NCBI GenBank assembly: GCA_003254885.1
Contig: QANT01003947.1
Coordinates: forward strand, 19,898-83,897
DNA length: 64,000 nt
Direction: 5' to 3'
Source: Purshia tridentata
Lineage: Eukaryota; Streptophyta; Magnoliopsida; Rosales; Rosaceae
Below the pieces are notes generated by a model. The model did no database searches. It worked only from the letters and a program-made list of their open reading frames with translations, and had not been told where the DNA came from. This document shows positions 23,948 to 36,336 of the stretch, piece after piece; within the stretch, counting starts at the first letter, position 1, and each line of letters begins with the position of its first letter. The translations under genes and the position numbers were made by a program.

Positions 23948-26068
23948 TCACTTGGGCTGTAGAATAGACTCAACCAGGTCCTGAAGAGGTGCAAGCTCCC
24001 CTTTGTCTATCAAGCGGAATTCCTGCATCACAACACTGACCAATCAGCAATACAATCAAAATAAAAATGACACTTTGGAAGGGGAGAGAGAGAGAGAGAG
24101 GGGGATATAATTTATAACGCAAAGTATGCATTAAACTTCTTAACAAAAAAAACTTACACATGTAAAGAGAACAAAATGCTTGAAGCAAGTATTGAGATGA
24201 GCTTCTTCCTTCAAACTCACAATTTTCTGAAAATGAGAGTGGTATATGTGCGCATACACACGAAACAGTCGCTTAAAAATGGTCTTGACAACATCTTGGA
24301 AATTGGATGGAAAGGGTGCCCCTGCAATAACAGATAACAGCAAATAAGCTGGTGCTTGTAGTGTGTAATAGACTAATAGTTAAATAAAAACCAAATACTT
24401 TTATTTAAAGTATTCCCCTAGGTTCATCAAGAATTTCCGCTTACCCAATCTCTGAGGGAAGATTGATTCCTCATCTAGCTGATTTTCAATCCAGTCCATT
24501 AAATACTCAACATATTTTGGAGCAGAGACTTCTATTGGTTTCTTAATATTAACTCCATCAGCCCATCTATACTCATACCTGTGCAGGGTTTAAGCAAACT
24601 CAGCATTTATATCACAAGCACATAATGCAACAATGAGACCCACTATCAGCCATACCTTTCAATTTATCCATGGAGGTGAAGAAAATAATGTGAAAAGAAA
24701 AAAATGCTTATTGTAGGACCAGATTAAGGTTCAATGGGGATTCATCAGAATAATAAAAAAATTGTAAAAGAATTTACTTTAGCTTGCAAGGTGTTTCTCT
24801 TTCAAATTTGAAAGCAATGCATGATAACGGAGAGAGAGCTTGAAAATCAATATAAACCATTAACTGCTTAAATTCAACAATCAATACCAGAAAGATAATT
24901 TGATTGAATGTTCAAGAAGCATACTTTGGTCCTGCAGACATTGTTGGACAATTGACTGGCGTGCAGAATTCAGTAAGAGTACCATAGAGAATGTTCACTT
25001 GATTGAAGAAGTCAACAGCTGTGTCAAAAGAACAAAATTGAGACAAGTTAAACATATTGCAAAAACAATTTTCCCAGAGACACATACATATAAAATATTT
25101 TTATGCCAGTAATGAATCATGGGGCCAAATGACAAATTTTACAAGTTTCAGAAAATCTTATTACATCCACCAGAGGAGACAAAACAAACACATCACAGCT
25201 GAAACAATATCATAATTATGATGATCTTGAATTTCAAGAACGCAACTGATTCAAAGTTCTTACTGTTTACAGCCAGCCACTCAAATATATCTTCGCCGGC
25301 AGGCAGCCGTACGGCTTCCCTCAGGTTCCCACTGCCCAAAGTAGCATCGATGTGTTTTTGAAGCTGGGCACCCTGCATTTCAACAACATATATATTTCTT
25401 CCATTAGCTAAAAGAAATAGATACCTTTGACTAAAGAAAAAAGAAAAAAAAACAAAGCAGTAAGTAATCACGAGGATTAAGGAATATGTAACGCCAACCT
25501 TGCTTCCAGATGGAGCACTCTTTTTAGGCCTAAATGTCTTTTGGTTTCTGCACAATCAAAGATAAGATTCAGGGGAAAGAAAAATAACATCTTCCAAATT
25601 CAAACAAGGAAAAAAGTGAGGATTGTGTTGTTTCAAAGACAAGAATTAACAAAAAAGAACTCATTTTTAAGCAAATTTTTCTGATCCAAATTGCAAATGA
25701 GTAACCACATCAATGCATGAATAACAATAAACAAATATAAACGTTTTTATTTGCAATTTTGATTGATATCCATTTAGCAGACACCTTTTGGCAAGGCCAA
25801 TTATAACAGAGCTATGATGCAAAAACATGTATAAGATATGAGAGAGGTTTCACAAAGTATCACAACCCATAACCGCTCTGTTTCAATGATGCAACCAAAA
25901 ATCAAAACTGAAAGAAAAAACGATGGAATACCATGGAATTTATGATATTGAAAACAGATTATGATGATTCAAAGAAAAAAAAAACAACACAAATTAATTT
26001 TTCAAATATGGGATTTAAAATTTCAGATCATTGACAAAATACCTGCTTCCTAGGCCAAACAGACTCAT
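23948..26068 (-). CDS. MOB1: MOB kinase activator (MOB1)
   Basis: Seven coding exons: 26068-26043, 25547-25499, 25372-25264, 25018-24925, 24578-24445, 24321-24158, 24022-23948; 216 residues, the usual length of plant MOB1A/B. The first exon codes only eight residues and part of the ninth (MSLFGLGS). Family signatures are all present: [28 protein letters not shown], the zinc-ligand half [21 protein letters not shown], and the second half HIYHSHF. MOB1 is the co-activator of NDR/LATS-class kinases (Hippo-like module), acting in cell division, growth and patterning in plants. Its 3' end faces the O-fucosyltransferase gene. No defect is seen. Confidence 0.95.
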
Positions 26069-26126
26069 GGTGTTTCTGCCCCACCCCTCTGTCTCACCCT
26101 CTGTCTCTGCAGAATACAAGGCGACA

Positions 26127-26157
<31 letters not shown>

Positions 26158-27664
26158 CACAGAGCGTTGCTACTATATGTATATTTATCTATATATGTTA
26201 GAGAGAGAACTGTCTCTCTCTCCCCCTCTCTGCTTGACCTCGCTAATGCCAGTCTGTCATGTATATCTTAGACTTAGAGAGAGAGCTTTGTCTTCCTTTC
26301 TTTTCCATTTGCCAACCTGCTATTGCTAATCTGGCTCATTCCCCTTAATTCTGGCTTATTATTCTCTCCCTATATATATCTCTTTGAAAAATATCTATTA
26401 ACAATTTAACACTAACCAACAAAACTTAAAACTTGTACACATATTGCTCATGCTCAAATTAGACCCTTATGACGTGGCAATTGATTTTTTTAGAATAGAC
26501 GTCTTATAGTTACAAGTATCAAGTATGTTAAGCAACGACTGCAACTCCTTAATGTAAGTAGTAACTCAATCTCTTATATATCAACACTTGATGATCGTCT
26601 AAACAATTTTGTTAACGACAAATTATCTTTGTATTTTTTGGCCAAAAACGACCGAGTGTCAATCCTAAATGTAAATAATAAATCTGCATTAAGACCTTTG
26701 AGCTTAGCGTATCAAATTATAAGCACCTTGATTTTCAATGATTGAGAATTTACCATAATTTGTGATTTTCAATGATTGGGAATTTACCATAATTAGCAAG
26801 GAATTGTTTAAAGGAAAAAAAGAAAAAAGAAAAAAAAAGGGGGAGAAAGTGAAGTCTGTCAAATCCAGGATAGAGCTAGATAGAGATAAAGAAGATTCAG
26901 CATCTGAGTGTGTGTGAATTGTGATTAGGTTGTGAGAGAATTTTAATGTGAGGGGTGGGACCAAGAAATGATGATATGACACACATATTAGCTGTATCCG
27001 TACTGGCATAATATAACTTTCACATTTGCGATTTTAATTTCATCCAAATATCCAATCAAGTTGGGGCTGGACCAGACCGGCCTTCTAAATTCAATTATCT
27101 ACAAGATTAATTTCATATATAAATAAGATGTACAACTCTTTTAGAGAATATGTCATCGTAACATCATTTGTACTATATTAAAACGTAAGATCTTATTTAT
27201 ATTAATTCACTTATTATAATACAGATATTATGTTAATTAAGATGTAAAATTTTAGACCTTAAATAATAAATTGTCTGTGTTATAAATTTTTTTAAGTAAC
27301 TCTAACACTATGTCAGCATATAGTAATGTCACGTAAAATGCCAAAAAAAAAAAAATCACATTATAAAAGTGTGGCAACTTGGCATTGTCACTTCCCGCCA
27401 ACTCGGGGTCACGTAGCCGTTATAGCAAACAGATTTTCAAACCTCCCACTGCAATCTTCCACAAGCTCTAATGGAGCCCACGCCCAATACAATACCCACC
27501 TCAGTGCTACAGGCCCAGTGTCCTGGTTCAGGCCCATCTTTTTATCCGTATTTGATGCAATTAAATCAACTGTGCAAGATGGGTGTTTGATGAAATTAAC
27601 TAAAGTTATAAATTTGATGTTAATTTGCTGAATTCTTTGTTGTTAATTACTGGGTATGTGTTAT
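26069..27664. other. MOB1 upstream region and intergenic DNA
   Basis: No gene is visible. An (AT)n tract at about 26133-26157, followed by GA/CT-rich stretches to about 26290, lies within 250 bp of the MOB1 start and is probably 5' UTR or core promoter. The rest is AT-rich, with two short repeats (GATTTTCAATGATTG..GAATTTACCATAATT) near 26728-26796. Confidence 0.6.
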
Positions 27665-27855
27665 AGAAATGGAGATATATTGAATGCTCTGAACATGTTT
27701 GGAAAATTGCCTAAGAAAATGATTTTTATTAATTGGACCACCGTGCTTGGGGCCAAGGGATCGAGTATGGTTGCTTGGATGATGCATTGATGCTAATCCT
27801 AGGCTTTTTAAAGAGATGACACCGCTGCAATATCAGGGCATGCATTTGGGTTAAA
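27665..27855 (+). pseudogene. Pentatricopeptide-repeat gene relic
   Basis: One frame reads RNGDILNALNMFGKLPKK, then INWTTVLGA, and after small shifts GCLDDALML and RLFKEMTPLQYQGM. This order (G.I..A...F..MP.K..ISWTT, DDAL.LF.EM.) is the plant PPR repeat pattern of PLS-type proteins. At least two frame changes and stops occur within 190 bp, and no longer PPR protein can be built around it. It is a short decayed fragment, perhaps from a retrocopy or local rearrangement. Confidence 0.45.
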
Positions 27856-27874
27856 CTGCAGTTTTGCGAAAATC

Positions 27875-28130
27875 AGAAAAAATTTGCTCCAATCCATGAT
27901 TGACTCTTGAGCCTTATTGTAATGCAGATCGATTAATGGAATTTCTGACTCTCAAGTTTGGGGGCAAGAACAAGTCTCTTGGTTGGCCAAACCCATATAG
28001 AAATTTAGTTGGATTTATTTAATTGGGTCAGACATTAAAGTTTATTACCAGCTGGATGACATTAAACAATATGTAATAGACTTAATTTTCTAATGATGCA
28101 AATAAATGGGACTTTTGCCTTCAACATAAT
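27875..28130. repeat. Duplicated 3' flank of germin-like unit
   Basis: This segment resembles 29186-29440: AATCAGA.AAAATT.GCT.CA, CCATGATTG.CTCTT.AGCCTT, then ATGGA.TTTCTGA. Both lie just beyond the 3' end of a germin-like unit. It shows that the first two units arose by a tandem duplication that included at least 300 bp of downstream flank. Confidence 0.7.
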
Positions 28131-28235
28131 TGTTGATTCATTATTTATTAGTAACCAAGAAAATTACACAAAGGTAGGAAACCAAAAGAGACATGGGTTT
28201 GGAACTTTGGATTACTTCCTATTTGGTGAGAGGCC

Positions 28236-28817
28236 TTAATTAGTACCGCCAAGAACAGCCTTAAGCTTCTTTTTCTAAGCAAAGTCAAGGAAAGTAGTCT
28301 GAGCTATTAATTCAGTAGGTAAGTTGTTTTGGAACAGTGCAAAGTCCAGAATCTGCAGACCTGGGCTTGAACTACTGAAGCTAGAAAATGCCTCCATTTA
28401 CTTGGAAGTGCAATAACCCTTCAGGGAAAACCATAATATCACCATTCTTAGTAGTTCTCAGATAAACTTGTTATTGGAGGAAATGAACCCGGCAATTATT
28501 GTGCCTTGCACAACAAGTAGGACTTCTGAAGCTCCGGGGTGTGTGTGAAATGGGATAATTCCACCAGCAGCCAGGTCTAATCGAGCCACTGAAATGCCAA
28601 GGCCATTGACACCATGAAATTGAGCAGCAAATGCAGGGGTGACTGCAGCTTTGATGATATTTGCGGTGTTACCAGCAATGCCTACCGTAACAAATGCAGG
28701 CTTTTTGCAGGAGTAGCCTGCAGGGCCATCAGGGGCTGCACTGTCTGCAACACAGAAGTCTTGCAAAGCAGCATGGGATGAAGGAGGAGAGAAAACTTGA
28801 AAGATGGGAAAATTCAT
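28236..28817 (-). pseudogene. Germin-like protein pseudogene (unit 1)
   Basis: It starts with ATG (MNFPIFQVF) and runs to a TAA at 28236 after AVLGGTN, so both ends of a germin-like protein are present. Inside there is an in-frame loss of eight codons (DDFVYSGL) after PAFVTV, one base missing in NNK-VYL giving an early stop, a further deletion after FQVNGG, and a TAG in LDFA*KKKLK near the end. The cupin metal motif [10 protein letters not shown] is still intact. The two following units are functional, so the loss is local. Confidence 0.9.
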
Positions 28818-28899
28818 CGTCGTTTAGTGTAATAATAACTATGAATGTTTTGGTTTTTAGCCTATTTTTAGGTGGTTTTCTTGATAAGGAAATTGGGAT

Positions 28900-28910
28900 C
28901 ATATATATAG
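28900..28910 (-). promoter_or_regulatory. TATA box of germin-like pseudogene
   Basis: The sequence is CTATATATATG on the minus strand, 83 nt upstream of the ATG. The same box with the same neighbours (CTTGATAAGGAA..., CCCACTATATATATGATC) precedes the two intact units. Confidence 0.7.
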
Positions 28911-29651
28911 TGGGACAATGTGAATAACTTGGGCAATACACATGAATTACCCAAAAAAAGGTCTACTTCATGTGTTTTAAGGTTTTCCAGACTTTTATGT
29001 ATGCACGCATAGCCATCTATTTCAGATGAGATAATTTGCTGTTTTTCTTGTGTGTATATTATGCTTTTTAATGGATTTATACACATAGAAATGTTATATT
29101 ATTAACGTGATAATGATATAGATCGTGTGATTATGGCAGTAAAGATGATGATGGTAGTGCAACTGTCTTAACTTGCCAATCATGCATGTCAAATCAGACA
29201 AAATTGCTTCACTCCATGATTGGCTCTTCAGCCTTTATAATTCAAATTGATGGAGTTTCTGATTGTGAACAATGGGTGCAATTCTTGAAGAATTTTGGAC
29301 CTTACAAATTAGTCAATTGGGTCTACGACTTTCATGATGACTACTTAATAGTTGATATGCATTGGGTAATATATGTGTCTCTGTAATTCAGAAACATATC
29401 TACATGATATCATAAAGAACCACATTTATTAATCATAAGATGCAACTAAATGGGGGCATTTGCCTTCAACATAATTGTTGCTTCATTAGTCATACTGCAC
29501 ACATAAAGCAGTAAGCACACAATAAAACTTCCACAAGCATACAAAAAACACCAATTTACTACTAATCCTGAAACCTCCACTGACCTGAACATAACAATAC
29601 TACACAACCACAAGAAGGAAACAAAAAAATACATGGAATAACCGAGAGACC

Positions 29652-30284
29652 TTAATTAGTACCACCAAGAACACCCTTAAGTTTCTTGATCTGAGCAATG
29701 TCAAGGAAAGTTGTCTGCGCTATTAATTCAGTAGGTAAATCGTTTTTAAACAGTGCAAAGTCCAGAATCTGCAGACCTGGGTTTGGACTACTGAAGCTAA
29801 CAAATGCAAGGGATGGAGTATCACCTCCATTCACTTGGAAGTGCAATAACCCTTGAGGGAAAGCCATAATGTCACCCTTCTCAAGAGTTTGTAGATAAAC
29901 TGTGTTAGCCGAGGAAACAAACCCAGCACAGATTGTCCCTTCCACAACAATCAGGACTTCTGAAGCTCCAGGGTGTGTGTGAAATGGGATAACTCCGCCA
30001 ATAGCCAAATCTAAACGAGCCAGTGAAATGCCAAGGCCATTGACACCAGGAAATTGAGCATCAAATGCAGGGGTGACTGCAGCTTTGATAATATTAGTGG
30101 TGTTGCCGGCAATGCCTAGGCCTGAGTATACAAAATCATCTACGGTAACTTTTGCAGGCTTTTTGCAGGAGTAGCCTGCAGGGCCCTCAGGAGCTGTGTA
30201 GTCTGCAACACAGAAGTCTTGCACAGCAGCATAAGAGGAGGAGATGAGGAGAAAAAATGTGAAGAAAATAGGGAAAGCCATCAT
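29652..30284 (-). CDS. Germin-like protein (ABP19/ABP20-type), unit 2
   Basis: Intronless, 210 residues, start ATG at 30284 (a second ATG follows at once). A signal peptide (about 1-19, [17 protein letters not shown]) is followed by the germin cysteine pair C25/C40, germin box 1 [10 protein letters not shown] (metal ligands H102, H104, E109) and box 2 [11 protein letters not shown] (H148). One N-glycosylation sequon occurs at NTT (61). The protein is a secreted apoplastic cupin that normally forms oligomers; members bind Mn and some show superoxide dismutase activity. Peach relatives were isolated as auxin-binding proteins, but that binding is not shown by sequence. It is closely related to units 1 and 3. 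Confidence 0.93.
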   Translation of the reverse strand: MMAFPIFFTFFLLISSSYAAVQDFCVADYTAPEGPAGYSCKKPAKVTVDDFVYSGLGIAGNTTNIIKAAVTPAFDAQFPGVNGLGISLARLDLAIGGVIPFHTHPGASEVLIVVEGTICAGFVSSANTVYLQTLEKGDIMAFPQGLLHFQVNGGDTPSLAFVSFSSPNPGLQILDFALFKNDLPTELIAQTTFLDIAQIKKLKGVLGGTN

Positions 30285-32434
30285 TACCTAGTGCAATAGG
30301 TATGTGGTCATTTTACTCCTTTTTGGTGTGTTTATTGATAAGGAAGTTGGTATCATATATATAGTGGGATAATGTGAATATCTCTTGGGCCGTTGCAATT
30401 GGTTCTTCAGAATATGCCCATCTAGGATTCACATGTCTAGTAATCATAAACGTAGAACGTATATGTTGGGGGAAAGGACAGAATTTTCAAGCTGTGATGA
30501 ATGTGAATATGATATTTTTCTCACATAGCAACAAAAACCCTCTTTCTGTCTTTGAAAATGCAGTAACAGCTAGAAATATCAATCTTTCATTTATCTGCTA
30601 TTAAAAAAAATTTGTGCTCCTTTAAATATGGTTGATCGCCGTAAGCTGCAATTCAAAATCATTCAGTCTCATCTTAAGTATGATTTTTCTGATCAGCAAC
30701 AAATCTAGTTTGACAACATTCAATATTTTCTAGCTATTTGATCCTCAGTATTCAGTTGTGCTATATGTACCACGTGATTTGTTATCTCACAAAACTGGAT
30801 GTGGATTAATTTCTACAGTAATTTGGGTTAACTCCCAAATCAGTCATGGTTAACAGTCCCATGGAGTACCAGAAGATTTTGTGTTCCACTTCCACAAAAT
30901 GAAATGAAATTAACCTATTCCAATCTCTTTCCTATCCATCAAGGCATCAAGCAGATGAAGCATAGTCAACTACATTGAATATTGATCATCAAATTGAGGT
31001 AATTAATCAAGATTCTAGCTCATCCAGCTAACATGTAATGACTCTCAAAACGCACGTCTTTAGTTGCTGATTGATGTCATCTAATTACCAGATGAAAGGA
31101 CATGAGCTAGCATCAGCTTCTAATTTTTGTAATTTGAACACATATTCAGCATATATTGCAATTATTTTTCCTAAATTACTCATGCATTCACAAAATGTAG
31201 GTCTATTTCATGTGTTGCTAACTTGTGAATCTATTCTGAGTATCCAAGGCTGTGCTTTAAGATTTGACGTCCATGAGGAGAGTCCAGAAATTTTGAATCC
31301 GATTGTGGTCCTTGAGCACATGGGGGAAGATATTCATGGGGGCATAAGACGACATTTTGACAGCTAAAAGTGCCAGGGGTATGGGAATTCTATGGATATC
31401 AGAAATTCCCTGTCTTGGAGGGTTCTTGAATTTCAAAATTGGAAGGTAGAAAGTCTTTTCCAATTCTGTCTCTTTGTATCTTAACTGTAACAATATTCTT
31501 GTAGAATTCACCTTATCATTTGAAGATGGCACCAACACCACACATTTCTTCAACATTTATATGAGCCAATGTAGATTGTACTATATATAGATTAAATACA
31601 ATAATAATCTCAAAGCATATGGATAATCTAGTTGTAAGCAGGGTTTTAAATATGGTATATGGGGACCAGATGAGCTTCCTGAACTATAAATTGATGCCTC
31701 ATTTGAGGTTCCTCACTAATTAATGCTCTATATCGTGGTTTTTCAAAACATTTCTGCCATGATTACTTATACTGCATTTCACAATCTAGCAACCTAACAT
31801 ATTAGATATCTGACAAGAGATTATCCACACATATATATATAGGTATGTATGTATGTATATGTGTGTGTGGATCAACTCGAATTAAATATAATTCAAACTA
31901 GAAGCATAATGCTGCTTGTGCAATGTATGTGATGTCCTTTCTAACAGGAAGAGAGAAAGTGAGGTATGTAGGATGAAAGTGTGTTGGTTGGAACTTGGAA
32001 GTGGGTATGCATAGTTAGTAGTTACCATATTATTCTTAAATTTCAGATCTATTACTGAAACGGTTTCACGTTTTACGCTGGTCATTTTTTTTTTCTTTCT
32101 CAATGCATCTTAAAAATTTGGATATTCAAGATATATAAAGAAAGAATTGGATCTAAACAACAGGCAATGTCATCTTAATATACAAATAAATGTGGCATTT
32201 GCCTTCAACATAACTGCTGTCTTATCAGTCAGACTACAAGCACACAATCAAACTTCTACAAGCATACAAAAAGCACTAACTGGAGTACTCTTTTTACTGG
32301 TAATTCAGAAATCGCCACCGACATGAACAATCCTAACTTACAAGCATTCTCAATCACAACAAGAAAAAAAAGATACATGGAAAGAAAGAGACAATCTTTA
32401 GTGACATTTCAACCTATTGGTATCTCAAGAGACC
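30285..32434. other. Intergenic region between germin-like units 2 and 3
   Basis: No gene is visible. It holds the promoter of unit 2 (TATA at 30354) and upstream DNA that matches the upstream DNA of unit 3: GGATTCACATGTCTA, GGGGGAAAGGACAG..TTTCAAGCTG, and farther out GCCAGGGGTATGGGAATT at 31371 versus 33964. About 32180-32430 is the 3' UTR and flank of unit 3, repeated behind unit 2 at 29440-29640. Confidence 0.75.
30354..30364 (-). promoter_or_regulatory. TATA box of germin-like unit 2
   Basis: CTATATATATG on the minus strand, 70 nt upstream of the ATG at 30284, inside a block conserved among the three units. Confidence 0.75.
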
Positions 32435-33067
32435 TTAGTTAGTACCACCAAGAACACCCTTGAGTTTCTTGATCTGAGCAATGTCAAGGAAGGTAGTCTG
32501 CGCTATCAACTCAGTAGGTAAATCGTTTTGGAACAGTGCAAAGTCCAGAATCTGCAGACCTGGGCTTGGACTACTGAAGCTAACGAATGCAAGGGCTGAA
32601 GTACCACCTCCATTCACTTGGAAGTGCAATAGCCCTTGAGGGAATACCATAATATCACCCTTCTTAACCGTTTTCAGATAGACTTTGTTATCTGAGGAAA
32701 TGAACCCAGCAACTATTGTTCCTTGCACAACAAGTAGGACTTCAGAAGCTCCAGGGTGTGTGTGAAATGGGATAACTCCGCCAGAAGCCAGGTCCAAACG
32801 AGCCAGTGAGATTCCAAGGCCATTGACACCAGGAAATTGAGCAGCAAATGCAGGTGTGACTGCAGCTTTGATAATGTTTGTGGTGTTACCGGCAATGCCT
32901 AAGCCTGAGTATACGAAATCATCTACCGTGACTTTTGCAGGCTTTTTGCAGGAGTAGCCTGCAGGGCCTTCAGGAGCTTTGTAGTCTGCAACGCAAAAGT
33001 CTTGCACAGCAGCATGGGAGGAGGAGAGGAGGAAAACAAATGTGAAGAAGATAGGGAAAATCATCAT
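32435..33067 (-). CDS. Germin-like protein (ABP19/ABP20-type), unit 3
   Basis: Intronless, 210 residues; ATG at 33067 chosen because the two codons before it in frame are TTG and GTG. Signal peptide about 1-19 ([17 protein letters not shown]), cysteines C25/C40, metal ligands H102, H104, E109 ([10 protein letters not shown]) and H148 (QGLLHFQVN), glycosylation sequon NTT at 61. It differs from unit 2 at scattered positions such as LASGGVIP versus LAIGGVIP and [10 protein letters not shown] versus [10 protein letters not shown]; unit 2 has one extra cysteine there. Expected to be a secreted cell-wall cupin. The TATA box lies 81 nt upstream. Confidence 0.94.
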   Translation of the reverse strand: MMIFPIFFTFVFLLSSSHAAVQDFCVADYKAPEGPAGYSCKKPAKVTVDDFVYSGLGIAGNTTNIIKAAVTPAFAAQFPGVNGLGISLARLDLASGGVIPFHTHPGASEVLLVVQGTIVAGFISSDNKVYLKTVKKGDIMVFPQGLLHFQVNGGGTSALAFVSFSSPSPGLQILDFALFQNDLPTELIAQTTFLDIAQIKKLKGVLGGTN

Positions 33068-35433
33068 CACCAAGTGTAAGAGGTATACTTGTGTATTGGT
33101 TTTAGCCTGTTTAATTTAGGTGCTTTTCTTGATAAGGAAATTGTGATCATATATATAGTGGGATAAAGTGAATATCTTGAGCCAATAATATTGCAATTGG
33201 TTGTTCGGAATATGCCATGTATAGGATTCACATGTCTAATAATGCTAAGCATATACGACGGGGTAAAGGACAGATTTCAAGCTGTAAAGCATGCGAATAT
33301 GATATTTTTCTCAGATAACAACAAGCAACCTCTTTTTGATTTTGGAAATGCATGAGTAACTGAAAGATCTTATAAACAAAACTACTGACCTGCAGTTTCA
33401 TAGTTACCGATACCCATGATGAAGCAGCCAATTGTATTAACTTCTACGGTTATTTGAGTTTCCTTCGTACGTAGTTTATAAGTTTAAAAATCTAATGAAG
33501 CGATCGTACAATTTCCTGTTCCACACAAAATGACAATTAATTTTTTAGTTTTTTCCAACTTATGTTCTATAGCTACTCTGACCATCAAACAGATGAATTA
33601 TGATCAACTACACTGATGACTGTTCATCAAACTGAGGTAATAAATAATCAAGACTATGTATTGAGCTTTTAATCAGAAACAATACCAATCTTTGTAATTG
33701 GAAAATTTATCAACCACATAGCATATATTGCAACCCTTCTTCCTAAAATGATCATAGACTTGAATAAAATATAGGTATACTTCAAGTGTTGCTTGGTGCT
33801 TACATCTATCTAAAAAATTATCCAAGATTGTGTTATATTAAGATTTGAAGTCCTTGAGGACTTGAATATGGAGGGAGTCTAAAAGTGATGAATCAGAGGC
33901 TTGACCACTTGGGGAAGGATAGTTATGGGGGGGCACAACAAGACATTTTGACAGCTAAAAGGCGCCAGGGGTATGGGAATTGTGTGGATATCAGAATTTC
34001 CCATTTTTGAGGCTTCTTATTATTTTCATTATTGAAAGCTAGTTCTGTCTCTTTGTGTATCTTAAGTTTCTTAACTGCATGATTCTTCTGCAATTCACCT
34101 TATCACTAGAAAATGAGCCAATGTAGATTAACTATGAATAAGAGAGACAAATGAATACGGGGGGGTCAGTTTTTGTTTTTGGTCATCACTAGTTAAAATA
34201 TACCATACAACAAAATTGCAAAATGCAAAAATGAGAATGCATGGGAATCTTTTGCCTAGGTTTAATTACTAGTCTAGTAATATGCAGTCCTAAAACGTAC
34301 CTATCGTATATTTTGCATGTGTGGTGTGTAGCAGCTTTCAGGATAAGGTTGTGAGCTTTTAGGGATAAGGTGATTCAGAAGGGTGGTAGCCATCCATCTT
34401 TCAGTTTCAGCAGCCAAAAGAACAAAAGCTTCCTACATCATTCATTCTATATAGTGATGGAATGATATATATCAAAGGAAGTTTCCTAGATACATATAAA
34501 TTATGTAAAGATCATATGAGCAACACCCAATGGCACATACTCATAAACCCAAATCACCAAATCTCAAACTCAAACTCAAACCAAAAACCAGAAGAACTTC
34601 TGCTTAATTTCTCACAAACCAGTGCTGGATAAAGGTAGTAATGATGCTAAAGTATTTTAAGACATTCGAGTCTTTTTTTATTTTGCTGCATTGGAGGAAA
34701 GAACCTGAATTTTATCTAATTTTAACTCATTATTGCACTCATCCTCATTACTTGGGCAAACCTAAATACTTAGGTTTGAGGATTTGAATTAGAAACTAAA
34801 AGCTCCAAAAGGGAAATCGGACGATTAATTTCCCGCAGTACACCAAACACTTTTTCTGTGGGCATACATTGAATACATTCATGCTTGTGTTCTTTTTATT
34901 AAATGTAATTGAAACTACTATTAATTGCTCTTATCTTTCGTACTGGACAATGTAGGTAATAATGTCAAAATGTCACAGCCTACAAATAAAAATAAAAATG
35001 TCACAACCTTATATAAAGACTTATTTGCATATTTACTTCATGAAATTAGAGTTTCATCTAATTTCAATTTTTTAAAGTTTATTGTCTCAATTTATTCCTG
35101 TATATATCTTACATAATCTAAAATAGTCAAGTTTGTTCATTCTGCCGTTTGAATTGTTTACGTGACAGGGGATAAATTGATGGTGAAATTGATAGACATG
35201 ACAGTTTTGAATTTTGTGATACATGAAAAAAAACTTATGGAGAGTAAATTGAGACAATAAACGTTAAGAAAACTAAAAAAACACCTTTTGACAAACAAAA
35301 AAAAAAACATAAAAAACACTTTTTTTGGTTCATAACATAAAAAACCTCTAGAAGAATAAATTAGGAAACAACGAATTAAATTAGATACCTACAAAAAGGT
35401 CTATCATGAACCTTGACAGGAATTTGACAACAT
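33068..35433. other. Upstream flank of germin-like unit 3 and intergenic DNA
   Basis: 33068-34090 is the duplicated promoter-side flank of unit 3, matching 30285-31560. After that the DNA is AT-rich with no gene; an A-rich stretch lies near 35230-35330. Confidence 0.65.
33148..33158 (-). promoter_or_regulatory. TATA box of germin-like unit 3
   Basis: CTATATATATG on the minus strand, in the same conserved context as the other two units. Confidence 0.75.
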
Positions 35434-35595
35434 CAGAGCTTGCAGGGACATATAACAGGAATTTACTGAATCGTATATATATCTTTGCCATATATGTCCA
35501 ATGAGAATCAGAAAGCTGCTGGTGTGGAGCAACTTGGGGACTCTTTTATCCTAACATGCAGCCTGTACTTTATCCTCTATTTTAAACACAAATTA
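35434..35595 (+). pseudogene. Fragment of GH17 beta-1,3-glucanase 3' end
   Basis: AGAGCTTGCAGGGACATATA, then a gap, then CTGCTGGTGTGGAGCAAC, GGGGACTCTTTTATCCTAAC and AACACAAATTA follow the same order as the last 200 bp of the intact glucanase at 38356-38555. About 60 bp after AGGAATTT are missing and three bases are lost in the GVEQHWG codons. It lacks all catalytic residues. It is a truncated duplicate about 2 kb upstream of the working gene. Confidence 0.88.
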
Positions 35596-36230
35596 TGCAT
35601 CTTAATATGTAATAAAGAGTTAATCAGTCATTCAAACATTTCCTGTATTTCTGAACATCACAGCATCAAATTTAATTATCTCAGAATTCATAGAACATAT
35701 AAAATACCCGCAGACAAAAACAACTTAATTATAAATACCCAGCTCCATTTCAAATTTACGTGACACATGGAATGAGTGGGACAATGAAAGAGATTTCAGC
35801 CACTAGAATTCTTACTTAATTTGTGCACCTACATGGTATGGTACGCATTCCAAATTTACCATATCTTTTTCCAAAAATGGCGTACTAATTAATTTTAGCC
35901 TATACCAAATAATAATAAGTACTATTTATGCAAAGAAATCCTACTCCATCTTCAAATTAAAGAAGATCTGAGAATGTGGCCCAAAAGAAAGAAAAGAAGA
36001 TCTGAGAGAAATAAAACAATTAATAATATGTGCATGTATTTTAGCCCCCATTTAGGATCCTTTTACAACATTTTTTTGTTTTGTTTTGGCCATTAGGATC
36101 TTTTCAAAATTAATCCAGAGAACGTCATGTATCCAAATGGCAAGCACACTTAGGACCAGAAATAGCAGAAAATCCAATCTCAAAAAGACACATTAATTGA
36201 ATCTTTATACTTGTTACACCCCCTTCATGA

Positions 36231-36242
36231 GTATATATATAA
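36231..36242 (+). promoter_or_regulatory. TATA box of the GH17 gene
   Basis: GTATATATATAA lies about 95 nt upstream of a good splice donor (GATCAG|GTAATC at 36337). It fits a transcript starting near 36265-36275 with a short non-coding first exon. Confidence 0.6.
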
Positions 36243-36336
36243 GAATAATGGAGGCTTAATATATTGTATCCAAGGTTCAAGTAATATTGTTTAAGATATC
36301 AGAGAGAAGAGAACCCAGTTTGATCATCTCGATCAG

